Source of the DNA: Patiria miniata
Taxonomy: Eukaryota > Echinodermata > Asteroidea > Valvatida > Asterinidae
Reading direction: 5' to 3'
Length of the DNA stretch: 64,000 nt
NCBI RefSeq assembly: GCF_015706575.1
Contig: NW_024037062.1
Coordinates: forward strand, 7,994,811 to 8,058,810
Part shown: positions 1 to 11,100 of the stretch, one piece after another
Position numbering within the stretch: position 1 is the stretch's first letter
How the letters are laid out: every line of letters begins with the position of its first letter
The notes under the pieces: model-generated
What the model was told of the DNA's origin: nothing
The model's database searches: none
The model's input: only the letters and a program-made list of their open reading frames with translations
Position numbers and translations under genes: made by a program

Positions 1-700
1 CAAGGTTAACCCCTAACAATTTGAAACTTCCCAAAAAAGTCATAGTTTGCCCAATTTTGATGAAAAAGCAAGGTTTACCCCTTACAATTTTGAAACTTTC
101 CAAAAAGGTCAAATTTTGCCAAACTTCGATTCCTAGAAAATTCAAATTTTCCCCAATTTTGATGAAAATGCAAGATTAACCCCTAACAATTTTAAGCTTC
201 CTAAAAAAGTCATATTTTGCCAAATTTCAAAGAAAATGCAAGGTTAACCCCTAACAATTTGAGACTTCCCAAAAAAGTCATAGTTTGCCCAATTTTGATG
301 AAAAAGCAAGGTTTACCCCTTACAATTTTGAAACTTTCCAAAAAGGTCAAATTTTGCCAAACTTCGATGAAAATGCAAGGTTAACCCCTTACAATTATGG
401 AATTTTCCGAAAAAAACCCCAAACTTTGCCTAGTTTTGATGAGAATACAAGGTTAACCTCTTCCGATTTCAAACTTTCCAGAAAAGTGAAATTTTCCCAA
501 CTTTGATGAAAATGCAAGGTATAAAGCCCTTGTGATTTCAAACTTTCAAAAAAAAGGAGAAATGTTGCCCAATTTTGATGAAAATGCAAGGTTAACCCCT
601 TACGATTTCTGACGTTCCAGAACATTCAAATTTTGCCCAATTTTGATGAAAATGCACGGTTAACCCCTTAAGATTTCAAACATCCAAAGCAAGTCAAATT
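1..700. repeat. AT-rich minisatellite array, copy 1, with higher-order structure
   Basis: Degenerate tandem units of about 57-74 bp, each containing a version of 'gatgaaaatgcaaggttaac' followed by 'cttacaattt', 'ctttccaaaa' and 'gtcaaattttgcc'. Identical sub-variants recur about 238 bp apart (positions 1 and 239), so roughly four units form a higher-order repeat. The array is cut by the window edge and is repeated at 4722-5690. Short open frames on both strands here are by-products of the repeat. Confidence 0.9.
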
Positions 701-1426
701 TTGAGAATTCTGAGAGCCATTGAATTGGGAGATTGAAGAGATATGGCCAGTGGCGGTTCTGGGGGGGGGGGGGGGGGGTGGGGGGGGAGGAGGCTAGGGG
801 CGGCTTAAGCTTCCCCAAAAAAATCCATAAAAAATATACTAGCAAATTGTAAAAATGTGACGTACATGCGAATTGTCTCCCCCTAAATAAATAGTCGTGA
901 GAAGGGTGCATTTGTACACTTTTAGTTTATATAGCTTGCCTGATTGTAGGATTTTAGCCCTCCCCATTAAAAATAATTATGGCACGAGCCATATAAAACT
1001 GAACCCAGATAAAACTTGCAATTATTGTTGGTCGACCAAATAAATCCAAAAGTAAATATCGCTTGTATAAAACCCTGGATGACCCATTCATGATCAATCC
1101 AGAAGTAAAAACAAGCGATGACATCTCCTCTTTGAAGAATTGTGACTGTGAAAAGAACAGGAGGCCAATTGTGCTTCTGCAAGCTCATAATGCCTAAAGT
1201 CATCTACCTTAACTATGTGGTGTGCGTCAGTACTGACGTTGTGAGCTCATATTTGAATACATTTTAATTACTCTGTCATTTTTTCCACAAAAACATGTCA
1301 TAGTTCCCTTTTGAGACATGGCTAAAAAGCCTGATTGAACATTTGACCCAGAATTTCTGAGGCAAAGACCAGACCCATGCGTGCCAACTCCCATAATGAC
1401 GTCACGTTTAGTGTTGTAACTGTATT
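701..1426. repeat. Dispersed-repeat mosaic with G tract, copy 1
   Basis: No gene seen. Bases 701-740 are an inverted fragment of the repeat also found at 20999-21235 and 23320-23552 ('gagagccat', 'agagatatggc'). A 'tggcggttctgg' start leads into a long G run (about 749-790). The segment from about 880 ('ctaaataaatagtcgtgag') recurs at 5895, 29480 and 60260. The stretch to 1416 matches 5723-6327 in the second tandem copy, which lacks about 100 bp (copy 1 1156-1259) with a short 'aca' microhomology at the junction. Confidence 0.7.
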
Positions 1427-2705
1427 TAGTCTGGTTTCCAGACCAAAAGATTCTGACTATTCCTGATGAATCTTAGGTCCGGTAGCCTCCGGTAATACAA
1501 TGTATTACAATTTACGTCACGTGACTAAAACGGGAGGAAATCCTCCTTTTTCCGAAAATTTCCGAAGTTTGCCGAAGTCGTTTCGTCGACAATCGGATAG
1601 CGCTCGAGTATTTCCGAGTATATAATATAGGTTTAATTAACTGGTAATTGCTTATTAATTTGATTTAAAATGAGTTGGTAATTAATATTTATTGTTTTCA
1701 TTTAGAAAACTTGAAATTCAACGACGATTTTGTGCATCAAATATACTCGGATCGTACGGGCGAACTTTTTGCTGCGTCATGTACAATTTTGAATTTGACG
1801 ACCGTAACCGAGATTTTCCAAAACTCGGTCTTCATTCGGCTCCACCTGCTAACAGTGCTATTTGGTTCCCTATTTTGAAGATTCCAGATCAACATTAGTC
1901 AATGTTATCTTACAAAAACATCAAACTGTATTATAATAACTGTATGATATTACGAAGCAAGTGATTCATTTAAAAATGTGATCAGAACATTAAAAGCTTC
2001 AAGTGATAAAGCGAAATCGGAAACGAAGCCGCGCTTTGAAAAAGGGCCATTAATGTCGTCATGTTTATTTTTAGCCACGGAGGCTGCCTGACCTCAACCT
2101 CGTCCCCGGGGTGTCGATCAGTACGCGCCCACCACTACCTGCTCTCTCACCCTGGTATTGGATCATTTGCATGTGCAAGATTTTTGCACACGTATGCAAA
2201 TGAGGAACAGTTTGGTGCCTGGATATGCGTTACACATTAGCGTTTGTTTTTGTATGCGGGGTTGGGGTAAAAACAGAGTCAATTCGTAGCAGCGCGAGCA
2301 CGGCGTGAGTTACAAAAACACGATTTTTGAAATCAAACTGTTACGATCTTATCGAGACAACATGCAGTATCATATTTCATATTAATATGAGCAAATTGGA
2401 AAGGAAATTAGTATTTTCGAGAAGGCGTGGACGAATGATCGCGAAAACACGTACTGCACGTTGTGAATATATAGCACCAAGTACAGATAAAAATCCATTA
2501 CTAGCCAATTGCGGTATCCAATCAGGATACAGGAAGAAAGTTTCCCATCCAGGGTTTACTATTGGAAACACGGTTGGAAATAAAGTAAGCACTGGGGACG
2601 AGGTTGACGGTTGGAAATAAAGTAAGCACTGGGGACGAGGTTGGCCTGACCTACAATTTAAGACGTGAGCGTCGGGAATAATTGTCAGGTCTGGGAACCA
2701 GACTA
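1427..2705. mobile_element. DNA transposon with TIRs and a 10-bp target duplication
   Basis: The left end is TAGTCTGGTTTCCAGACC and the right end is the inverse of TAGTCTGGTTCCCAGACC, an 18-bp terminal inverted repeat with one mismatch. The element is 1279 bp and flanked by TAACTGTATT at 1417-1426 and 2706-2715. The tandem copy of this locus has a single TAACTGTATT at 6328-6337 with no insert, which is a precise empty site. A 9-10 bp target duplication would fit a Mutator-like (MULE) or related superfamily, but no transposase is visible, so it is probably non-autonomous. A 97-codon open frame (2327-2620) is of unknown meaning. Confidence 0.88.
2515..2645. repeat. Motif block shared with gene A intron 1, with internal 31-bp tandem copy
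   Basis: The block begins 'ggatacaggaagaaagttt' and ends 'ggggacgaggttgg'. It recurs at about 8679-8767 with small differences. Here the segment around 'ggaaataaagtaagcactgg' is tandemly duplicated (2573-2641). An inverted relative ('cctcgtccccggg') lies at about 2097, inside the same transposon. Confidence 0.7.
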
Positions 2706-3056
2706 TAACTGTATTGTACGTATACCTGCTTTTGTCACAAGGCTGTCACTCGACCCATGCGTGAAGCCTGGAAACAGGTGGTCCCCATCATGTAGTCTTA
2801 GGCTGTTGTGTTGGGGAAGGATGGCCAGTCCAAAGCCAGGGAGATACGTAACTTGAGATGACTATACAGTAGAAGATATTGGAAGTTTTTAGCATGTTCC
2901 AAAAAGGCTAGGCCTATGTTACCCTTTATTTACCAACAAGTTTCAAGCCCCTCTTCGTTGCATTATGTTAACAATTATCCCGGATTCAAATTCGAAACCC
3001 CATTTCCTACTGCTGTTGGATGTCCTGGCGTGCGCGTCTATGATGCTGTCACTTAA
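2706..3056. other. Duplicated flank without a gene
   Basis: This matches 6328-6650 and 7050-7089 in the second tandem copy. The second copy has about 400 bp more (6652-7058), which is either inserted there or deleted here. No coding signal seen. Confidence 0.7.
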
Positions 3057-3566
3057 AGGTAGAGTCCATCATTTGCAGCCATCCGAAAAGTAACTGGCGT
3101 AATTATTGTTGAAAAACTAACTTGGTTGAAAGATAGTAAGGGGACTAAACTCCCTGTGAAATTATTCTTTCTGGGAAGCTGTCATTTTGAAGTAATCAAC
3201 GAAAGAAGGCATTTCCAACGGTGATTCTTAAGAAGCACCGTAGGAAAATTTAAATTAGTAGTTAGTTTGTTATTCAGCGCAGCGCGCACAAGTATTCGAA
3301 CGACGCACACGCGCGCGCGGTTGTTATAATTCGTCGGATCAGTGCGCGACGTCGCGTATAGTTGCAATTCAAAACAATTCAAAACATGATTCAGCAACTT
3401 TTGATTTGAAATTGAGATCTTAGAATGCTGTTTTTCTCGGAATGTACGGCTGAAGCTTAGCTGAAACTTCATCAGGTTAGTTGCTCAGTATCCTTCATTA
3501 GATTTTGAACTCTTTTGTTGCTTCAAACGAACAAAATGCACAAATTACAAATGATGGACTCTACCT
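3057..3566. mobile_element. TTAA-specific MITE (Kolobok-like) with empty site in paralogous copy
   Basis: A 510-bp insertion between TTAA (3053-3056) and TTAA (3567-3570). Ends are AGGTAGAGTCCATCATTTG and its inverse, a 19-bp TIR. The second tandem copy has one uninterrupted TTAA at 7086-7089. TTAA duplications are typical of piggyBac and Kolobok families; ends beginning AGG rather than CCC favour Kolobok (inference). No transposase frame. A second, interrupted copy of its interior and right end lies at 52424-52846 plus 54253-54329. Confidence 0.9.
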
Positions 3567-4097
3567 TTAAGAGCCAGATAGACCATGCAATCCACCAAGC
3601 CCCGTTGGCCCCGCCTGATGAGTCGTTTGGACCAATCACTGCCGAAGGTCCGCACGTGCGCGCGTGCACTTGCATAATAATGACGCGCGCGTCTAGCGTC
3701 TACGCATTAGAGCGGCACAGTTGTTGTTGTTGCCCTCATCCGTACGTACGTTGGCAGTGGGCGGGGCTTAGCGGATTGGTCTGTTGTTCTGGACATCACA
3801 TTCGTCCTACAGTTTAATCAGCCGATTCCGTGTGGTAGATTGCGAAGGAAATCTAGAGCCGTCTTTGTCCCAAATCCAATGTTGGCTGAGTCGATTTATT
3901 TCACGAGATACATTAATCCGTTGATAGAGTCACCGTTGGTAGAGTCAGCATCTAAGACTTAGATCCAGCATTTTATAATAAGATGCTGCATCTTCACAGT
4001 CAGCACTGAGCCAGGTGTTTTCTGTTTTCCCATCGATGTTGAAAAGTCATGGCACAAAATGTAAAAAAAACACACAAAAAAAACAACGACAACAACG

Positions 4098-4136
<39 letters not shown>

Positions 4137-4567
4137 GCAACAACAGCAACAACAACAACAACAACAACAAACAGGCTGCGGTTTAAAAACCATTCATTTA
4201 AATGTTGTACCCTTTACATTTTATATACGCTGAGATGCTATACCCGCCTATGATGAACGTTCACAGCCAGGCTTTAATATATCAGTGCACTGGTGTGCAA
4301 CAATATTATCATCGGAAGCAGCAAGTAACTTGAACATTTGTTTGCTACCTATGTGAACATTGTTTTGGACGAAACAAACAAGTGAACCCTAGACACTGGA
4401 GGAAACTTGGCATACGTGACGGTCCTGCGGTTTTTGTGTGCTGCGCACGGTCAACGCCTTTTGTGATGGGCATCTTGGTTGCAATTAGGATTCTAGGTCA
4501 GTTGTTAACCTATATAAGTGAGACTTTGGGACTGATTCGAGAACATTTTGTGTCTCTGATGATCAAG
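3567..4567 (+). promoter_or_regulatory. Duplicated 5' region of the truncated gene copy
   Basis: This matches 7086-8163 upstream of gene A nearly base for base, outside the CAA/CAG array. It contains a CG-rich segment with 'cgcacgtgcgcgcgtgcac' and a run at 3686-3700 of 'gcgcgcg' type, then the microsatellite, then TATATAAG at 4511-4518. The TATA-like box lies 57 bp before the ATG at 4568, as in gene A, implying a short 5' UTR. It may still be a promoter although the exon it serves is broken. Confidence 0.6.
4068..4172. repeat. CAA/CAG microsatellite, short allele
   Basis: About 100 bp of CAA repeats with a few CGA and CAG interruptions. It is followed by 'acaggctgcggtttaaaaa', as in the longer version at 7586-7770. 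The open frames through it (poly-Q or poly-N) are not supported as genes. Confidence 0.9.
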
Positions 4568-4714
4568 ATGAAGTGTTTTCTGGTAGCTATCTTTGCCGTG
4601 GTGGCCCAGTGCTGCCTGTTAGCTGCAGCTGAACACGCCCACGGGGACCCCGACTCGGTTCTCGAAGCAGCTCTGAGTCCCTTGTAAAGGCAACTGGATG
4701 CTCCCGGGACCAAC
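4568..4714 (+). pseudogene. Truncated exon 1 of a discoidin-domain gene
   Basis: This nearly matches exon 1 of gene A. It encodes the same signal peptide start (MKCFLVAIFAVVAQCC) and the HGDPDSVLEAALSPL segment, but a TAT Tyr codon has become TAA at 4685-4687. One base is also missing a few codons later ('gatgctccc' against 'gacgtctccc'). Similarity stops at about 4714, where the sequence runs directly into the second minisatellite array. There is no splice donor and no downstream exons before the next unit, so it cannot make the lectin. The breakpoint inside exon 1 shows that the tandem duplication captured only the 5' part of the gene. Confidence 0.88.
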
Positions 4715-4721
4715 CTTAAAA

Positions 4722-5690
4722 TTTATGCCAAATGTTGATGAAAATGCGATTTCAACTTTCCCAGACTATCGAATTTTCCCAGACGATCGAATTTTTTTTA
4801 AATTGTGATGAAAATGCAAGTTTTAACCCTTACAATTTTAAATTCCTAGACAATTCAAATGTTCCCCAATTTTGATGAAAATGCAAGGTTAACCCCTAAC
4901 AATTTTAAGCTTCCTAAAAAAGTCAAATTTTGCCAAATTTCAAATAAAAATGCAAGGTTAACCCCTAACAATTTGAAACTTCCCAAAAAAGTCATAGTTT
5001 GCCCAATTTTGATGAAAAAGCAAGGTTTACCCCTTACAATTTTGAAACTTTCCCAAAAGGTCAAATTTTGCCAAACTTCGATTCCTAGAAAATTCAAATT
5101 TTCCCCAATTTTGATGAAAATGCAAGATTAACCCCTAACAATGTTAAGCTTCCTAAAAAAGTCAAATTTTGCCAAATTTCAAAGAAAATGCAAGGTTAAC
5201 CCCTAACAATTTGAAACTTCCCAAAAAAGTCATAGTTTGCACAATTTTGATGAAAAAGCAAGGTTTACCCCTTACAATTTTGAAACTTTCCAAAAAGGTC
5301 AAATTTTGCCAAACTTCGATGAAAATGCAAGGTTAACCCCTTACAATTATGGAACTTTCCGAAAAAAAACCAAACTTTGCCTAGTTTTGATGAGAATACA
5401 AGGTTAACCTCTTCCGATTTCAAACTTTCCAGAAAAGTGAAATTTTCCCAACTTTGATGAAAATGCAAGGTAAAGCCCTTGTGATTTCAAACTTTCAAAA
5501 AAAAGGAGAAATGTTGCCCAATTTTGATGCAAATGCAAGGTTAACCCATACAATTGTAACTGTTCCAAAAAAAGTCAAACTTGCCAAAATAGTGAAACTT
5601 TGATGAAAATGCAAGGTTAACCCTTACGATTTCTGACGTTCCAGAAAATTCAAATTTTGCCCAATTTTGATGAAAATGCACGGTTAACCC
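4722..5690. repeat. AT-rich minisatellite array, copy 2
   Basis: The same unit and about 238-bp higher-order period as 1-700; the phase-matched variant occurs at 4954 and 5191. Relative to copy 1 it has extra units at its left end (4722-4952) and one inserted unit around 5530-5610. Confidence 0.9.
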
Positions 5691-7585
5691 CTTAAGATTT
5701 CAAACATCCAAAGCAAGTCAAATTTTGAGAATTCTGAGAGCCATTGAATTGGGAGATTGAAGAGATATGGCCAGTGGCGGTTCTGGGGGGGGGGGGAGGG
5801 AGGAGGCTAGGTTCGGCTTAAGCTTCCCCCAAAAAATCCATAAAAAATATACTAGCAAATTGTAAAAATGTGACGTACATGCGAATTGTCTCCCCCTAAA
5901 TAAATAGTCGTGAGAAGGGTGCATTTGTACACTTTTAGTTTATATAGCTTGCCTGATTGTAGGATTTTAGCCCTCCCCATTAAAAATAATTATGGCACGA
6001 GCCATATAAAACTGAACCCAGATAAAACTTGCAATTATTGTTGGTCGACCCAATAAATCCAAAAGTAAATATCGCTTGTATAAAACCCTGGATGACCCAT
6101 TCATGATCAATCCAGAAGTAAAAACAAGCGATGACATCTCCTCTTTGAAGAATTGTGACTGTGAAAAGAACATTTTAATTACTCTGTCATTTTTTCCACA
6201 AAAACATGTCATAGTTCCCTTATGAGACATGGCTAAAAAGCCTGATTGAACATTTGACCCAGAATTTCTGAGGCACAGACCAGACCCATGCATGCCAACT
6301 CCCATAATGACGTCACGTTTAGTGTTGTAACTGTATTGTGCGTATACCTGCTTTTGTCACAAGGCTGTCACTCGACCCATGCGTGAAGCCTGGAAATAGG
6401 TGGTCCTCATCATGTAGTCTTAGGCTGTAGTGTTGGAGAAGGATGGCCAGTCCAAAGCCAGGGAGATACGAAACTTGAGATGACTACAGTAGAATATATT
6501 GGAAGTTTTTAGCATGTTCCAAAAAGGCTATAGTAGGCCTATGTTACCCTTTATTTACCAACAAGTTTCAAGCCCCTCTTCGTTGCATTATGTTAACAAT
6601 ATCCCGGATTTAAATTCGAAACCCCATTTCCTACTGCTGTTTGATGTCCTGGTTTGAAGACCCAGACCACATCCTGTTGGCATAGTTTACGACACTGAAA
6701 CCAGATCAAACTTGGTCGAACCCAATAAATCCGGAATTTTCTGTTTATCACATGAAATCCTGGATGGCCAAATTCAAAAGTTAAAAACAACCTTTTATCT
6801 GATTCTGAAGCGTAAACTCCAAATAGAACTTGAGTTGAGGTGAAAAAGGAATACGTCAGCGGTCTTTGTTCTAATGGTTGGTTCGCCTGCAGATGTGTCT
6901 TCACACACTATAGGCGCCTGAATCAGAATACGAGGCTCACATGTCCAAATGGTAAGCGTCCATTACCGGCTCGAGTAAAATGAGTATTGCAAATTATTGG
7001 AACCATTGGAAAGTAGTGTGAAGTGGCGGGTTAAGCCAATGTATTCAAGTAATCAGTGGTGCGTGCGCGTCTATGATGCTGTCACTTAAGAGCCAGATAG
7101 ACCATGCAATCCACCAAGCCCCGTTGGCCCCGCCTGATGAGTCGTTTGGACCAATCACTGCCGCAGGTCCGCACGTGCGCGCGTGCACTTGCATAATAAT
7201 GGCGCGCGCGTCTAGCGTCTACGCATTAGAGCGGCACAGTTGTTGTTGTTGCCCTCATCCGTACGTACGTTGGCAGTGGGCGGGGCTTAGCGGATTGGTC
7301 TGCTGTTCCGGACATCACATTCGTCCTACAGTTTAATCAGCCGATTCTGTGTGGTAGATTGCGAAGGAAATCTAGAGCCGTCTTTGTCCCAAATCCAATG
7401 TTGGCTGAGTCGATTTATTTCACGAGATACATTAATCCGTTGATAGAGTCACCGTTGGTAGAGTCAGCATCTAAGACTTAGATCCAGCATTTTATAATAA
7501 GATGCTGCATCTTCACAGTCAGCACTGAGCCAGGTGTTTTCTGTTTTCCCAACGATGTTGAAAAGTCATGGCACAAAATGTAAAA

Positions 7586-7737
7586 ACAACAACAACAACA
7601 ACAACAACAGCAACAACAGCAACAACAGCAACAACAGCAACAACAGCAACAACAGCAACAACAGCAACAACAGCAACAACAGCAACAACAGCAACAACAG
7701 CAACAACAGCAACAACAGCAACAACAGCAACAACAGC

Positions 7738-7769
<32 letters not shown>

Positions 7770-7770
7770 A
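7586..7770. repeat. Expanded CAACAACAG microsatellite upstream of gene A
   Basis: About 185 bp, most of it a near-perfect 9-bp unit (CAA CAA CAG) from about 7605 to 7740, ending in pure CAA. The counterpart at 4068-4172 is about 100 bp and mostly CAA. It lies about 390 bp upstream of the gene A start codon. Confidence 0.95.
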
Positions 7771-8106
7771 CAGGCTGCGGTTTAAAAACCATTCATTTAA
7801 ATGTTGTACCCTTTACATTTTATATACGCTGAGATGCTATACCCGCCTATGATGAACGTTCACAGCCAGGCTTTAATATATCAATGCACTGGTGTGCAAC
7901 AATATTATCATCGGAAGCAGCAAGTAACTTGAACATTTGTTTGCTACCTATGTGAACATTGTTTTGGACGAAACAAACAAGTGAACCCTAGACACTGGAG
8001 GAAACTTGGCATACGTGACGGTCCTGCGGTTTTTGTGTGCTGCGCACGGTCAACGCCTTTTGTGATGGGCATCTTGGTTTCAAGGATTCTAGGTCAGTTG
8101 TAAACC

Positions 8107-8114
8107 TATATAAG
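8107..8114 (+). promoter_or_regulatory. TATA-like box of gene A
   Basis: TATATAAG, 57 bp before the ATG at 8164. It is conserved with 4511-4518 in the duplicate. Transcription would start around 8135-8145, leaving a 5' UTR of some 20-30 nt. Confidence 0.6.
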
Positions 8115-8163
8115 TGAGACTCTGGGACTGATTTGAGAACATTTTGTGTCTCTGATAATCAAG

Positions 8164-11100
8164 ATGAAGTGTTTTCTGGTAGCTATCTTTGCCGTGGTGG
8201 CCCAGTGCTGCCTGTTTGCTGCAGCCGCACACGCCCACGGGGACCCCGACTCGGTTCTCGAAGCAGCTCTGAGTCCCTTGTATAGGCAACTGGACGTCTC
8301 CCGGGACCAACTGGAAGTCATTCGTTACCAACTTGACGCGGTCAAAGCGCTAGTCCATGTACCCTGCAAGAAAGGTAGGTGTGTTTGTCTGTATTATTGT
8401 CAGGCTAGAAATCAGCTCTTCACTTAATCCATTTTGTTATGTCGATTGGTGATGAGCTTTTAGACTGATGTACTGATGTCAAAACGCTGGTTAAAATTTG
8501 GTTGGTTGACATTTTAACCAATTAACATGTAAAATTTTCCAATTTTGCCCAACGTTTACCCATCGTTGGGCACATTTTGCCCTACGTTTGGGTATTTTTT
8601 AACCACCTGTTGGGCTGTTCCCTTGGTAAATAACACTTGGTTCAAATTAGTCATTTTACCCAATGTTGGTATATCGAATTAGGATACAGGAAGAAAGTTT
8701 CCTATCCAGGGCTTACTATTGGAAATGAGGTTGAAAATAAAGTAAGCCCTGCACGGGGACGAGGTTGGTGAACGCGAACTTTGATCACATTGGGCTACAA
8801 CGCCAATGTACAAAGCAAGTTCTATAAACATACTAAGTTTCATGCATAAGGCGCATGTTCAAGATCAGCTGAAAGCGGAATCCGCGCCGGCAAGAAAGTC
8901 CATACAACCGTTCTTCTATAGAGAAAAACACGCTGCGCAATTATTTAATTAATGACACCTGCCCGATACTGAATGAACTTTCTAAACAAAAAAAACCCTA
9001 CAGATGTTTTGGAGTGCTCTGAGGCTGGACCCCTTGGTATGGAAGACCGTCGCATTCCAAATGCAAACATCACAGCGTCGTCAATGTGGAGCAACCGGGC
9101 CGATCACGGACCCACCAGGGCTCGGCTTAACCTTGAAGGTACAGTAAATTGTTAATTTTATCATAAGTCCATTCAGAAATTACAACGTACATGGAATGAA
9201 CGTTTAAAGGACATTATGGCCTGGAATACGCCCAATTATTGGGCTACAAAACGCGTTCTAAACATAATGATATAAAAAGGAAGTAGCATTTACTGCTATT
9301 GACAGGTTCCTTTCATTCGATTTTTGTTTAGCTCATAGAATTGGCAATGCAATATGTTCTACTCCAGCTTAGCAGCTATGTTTATCCGCTTAAGCCCGGC
9401 GCACACCTTCCCGATTCTGCCGGTTCACCGATCACCCCATCACCGGTATACGTACGGTATTTTTTCACCCGTTGCGGTAAGACCGCAACGCTACCCGCAC
9501 ATGCTTATTTCCTTCGCTCGTGCCCCCGCCCTGCAAACAGGACGATGGGATGGGCTGATGAATTTGCGCTCTGATTGGATAGATTTTGCGTGACCTTTGA
9601 CCTGCAAGTCATCACGGCCACAACCCTGCAAGGTTCCAAACGGCCGTTAAGACTGAGTCATCACTCTTTTATTCCCATTCATAAATGCTTTTTTTTTTCG
9701 TTGAAAGGCGTAATAATGTAGTAAAATCTGTTTAAAACTTAAATCAGTAAATCTGTTTTGTAAATTTTCAATTCCCGTCAGTTGCTCAGGCTCCGTTTCG
9801 AAATTCACGAAATGTCAAATTGCATATTATGCGACGCTCAAAATGTGTCCACAAATGGTCCGCAATGAAAAAGAAATCACATCCGGTATGGAACGTGTAC
9901 ATTTCTATGAGAAAGTTTTCGGATAGCATTTGCACGCATTGGCTAACTGCGGTCTTAAACAGCTGCAGCCAGATGTCTTTATGCATAGGTCATGATAAAT
10001 TACCACCCCACTTCCTTCACAAGATTCTGTGAAGCTCATCAGCGTGTCCCAGCGCCCTGTTTGCAGGGCGGGGGGTCAGCGAAGCTCGTTTCCTTTCTAT
10101 AATCGGTCACATGATGACCAGTCAGACACATGATGACAAAATGGCAGCCGTCAATTTTGAATCACGTGTGCAGGCCAGTAACTAGGCCCGAGATTGCCTG
10201 CGCCTGCCAAATCACGATTTGCATGCCCTCAAATTCTCCGGTATTGAAGCATTTTGTGGGCCATGAACTTGAGGGTTTCTACAAATAAGAAGGGTGGAAG
10301 CCGTACACAGGTCTGCAAGCTCTTATTAATTTTGTGTAGAGTTTTCATAAAATTGGGCCCCACAATGGCTCTGTTTTGCAATGGAACGCAGGCGCCATTT
10401 TTCAAAATGGCGACGGTTTTGCGCTACAGGACTACTTTTAGGCGGGTGCATACCTATGTTCCCCAATACCTATGTTCCCCAAAACCTATGTTCCCCAACC
10501 TTAACACTAACCCTAACCATCCAACTCTAACCCTAACCCTAATGATTTTGGGGAACATTATATTGGGGAACATAGGTATGGGGAACATCGGGTAGACCCC
10601 CTTTTAGGCTGATTATCTTTGGATGGAATTTTCTTCCAAAAATCAAAAGTTAACCCCCAAAAAAATTGAACAGAAAAAAAGATGGTGAAATTAGCTTTAA
10701 TGTGCGTGTCTATAACACCTTGGAGAGTTGTGAGTATTTTGTAGCCGATTTAACGAAGAAAAAAAACAGTTCTTACGCACTATGAGACTTTCGGGAAATG
10801 TGTCAACAGTCAAATGTTGCGCAGCTTACGCAATAAAATATGGCGCAACTAAAGTTTCGTGAATTCGGCTGCAGGCCACTAGACCATCATGCTTCCAACA
10901 TTTTAGTCATGTTCCCTGTATCCAATAACAGTACTGATTGATAATGTTTTTGTGCGAAAAGGAACCAGACTATTTTGCTTTCCAGCCTCGCTTTGGTTAC
11001 ATTGATCTGAATGGGAAAAAATCAAATGGCTACAACATGGTTCTCAGTCAAGTTATGCTTGGTGCATAAATTTGCAAAAAGATTGATTTATGCTCAGCAG

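Larger units (their letters stand above)
4953..8374. repeat. Second copy of a tandem segmental duplication upstream of gene A
   Basis: Colinear with 1-4714 in direct orientation. The order of landmarks is the same: minisatellite, G tract, 'tatggcacgagccat' block, TTAA site, CAA/CAG array, TATA box, exon 1. The first copy carries two extra transposons (1427-2705, 3057-3566). The second has about 400 bp extra at 6652-7058 and a longer microsatellite. Exon 1 here is intact and continues into gene A, so this is the functional unit. Confidence 0.88.

Noticed and set aside
1..700. CRISPR-like array
   Set aside because: Units are degenerate and contiguous with no unique spacers, in a eukaryotic intron/transposon context. 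It is a minisatellite.
4015..4233. Poly-Q open frame through the CAA/CAG array
   Set aside because: Created by the microsatellite. The duplicate array reads as poly-N/S or poly-T in other frames and there is no splice or start context.
7478..7792. Poly-Cys and poly-Leu open frames on the - strand
   Set aside because: Antisense reading of the CAACAACAG microsatellite.
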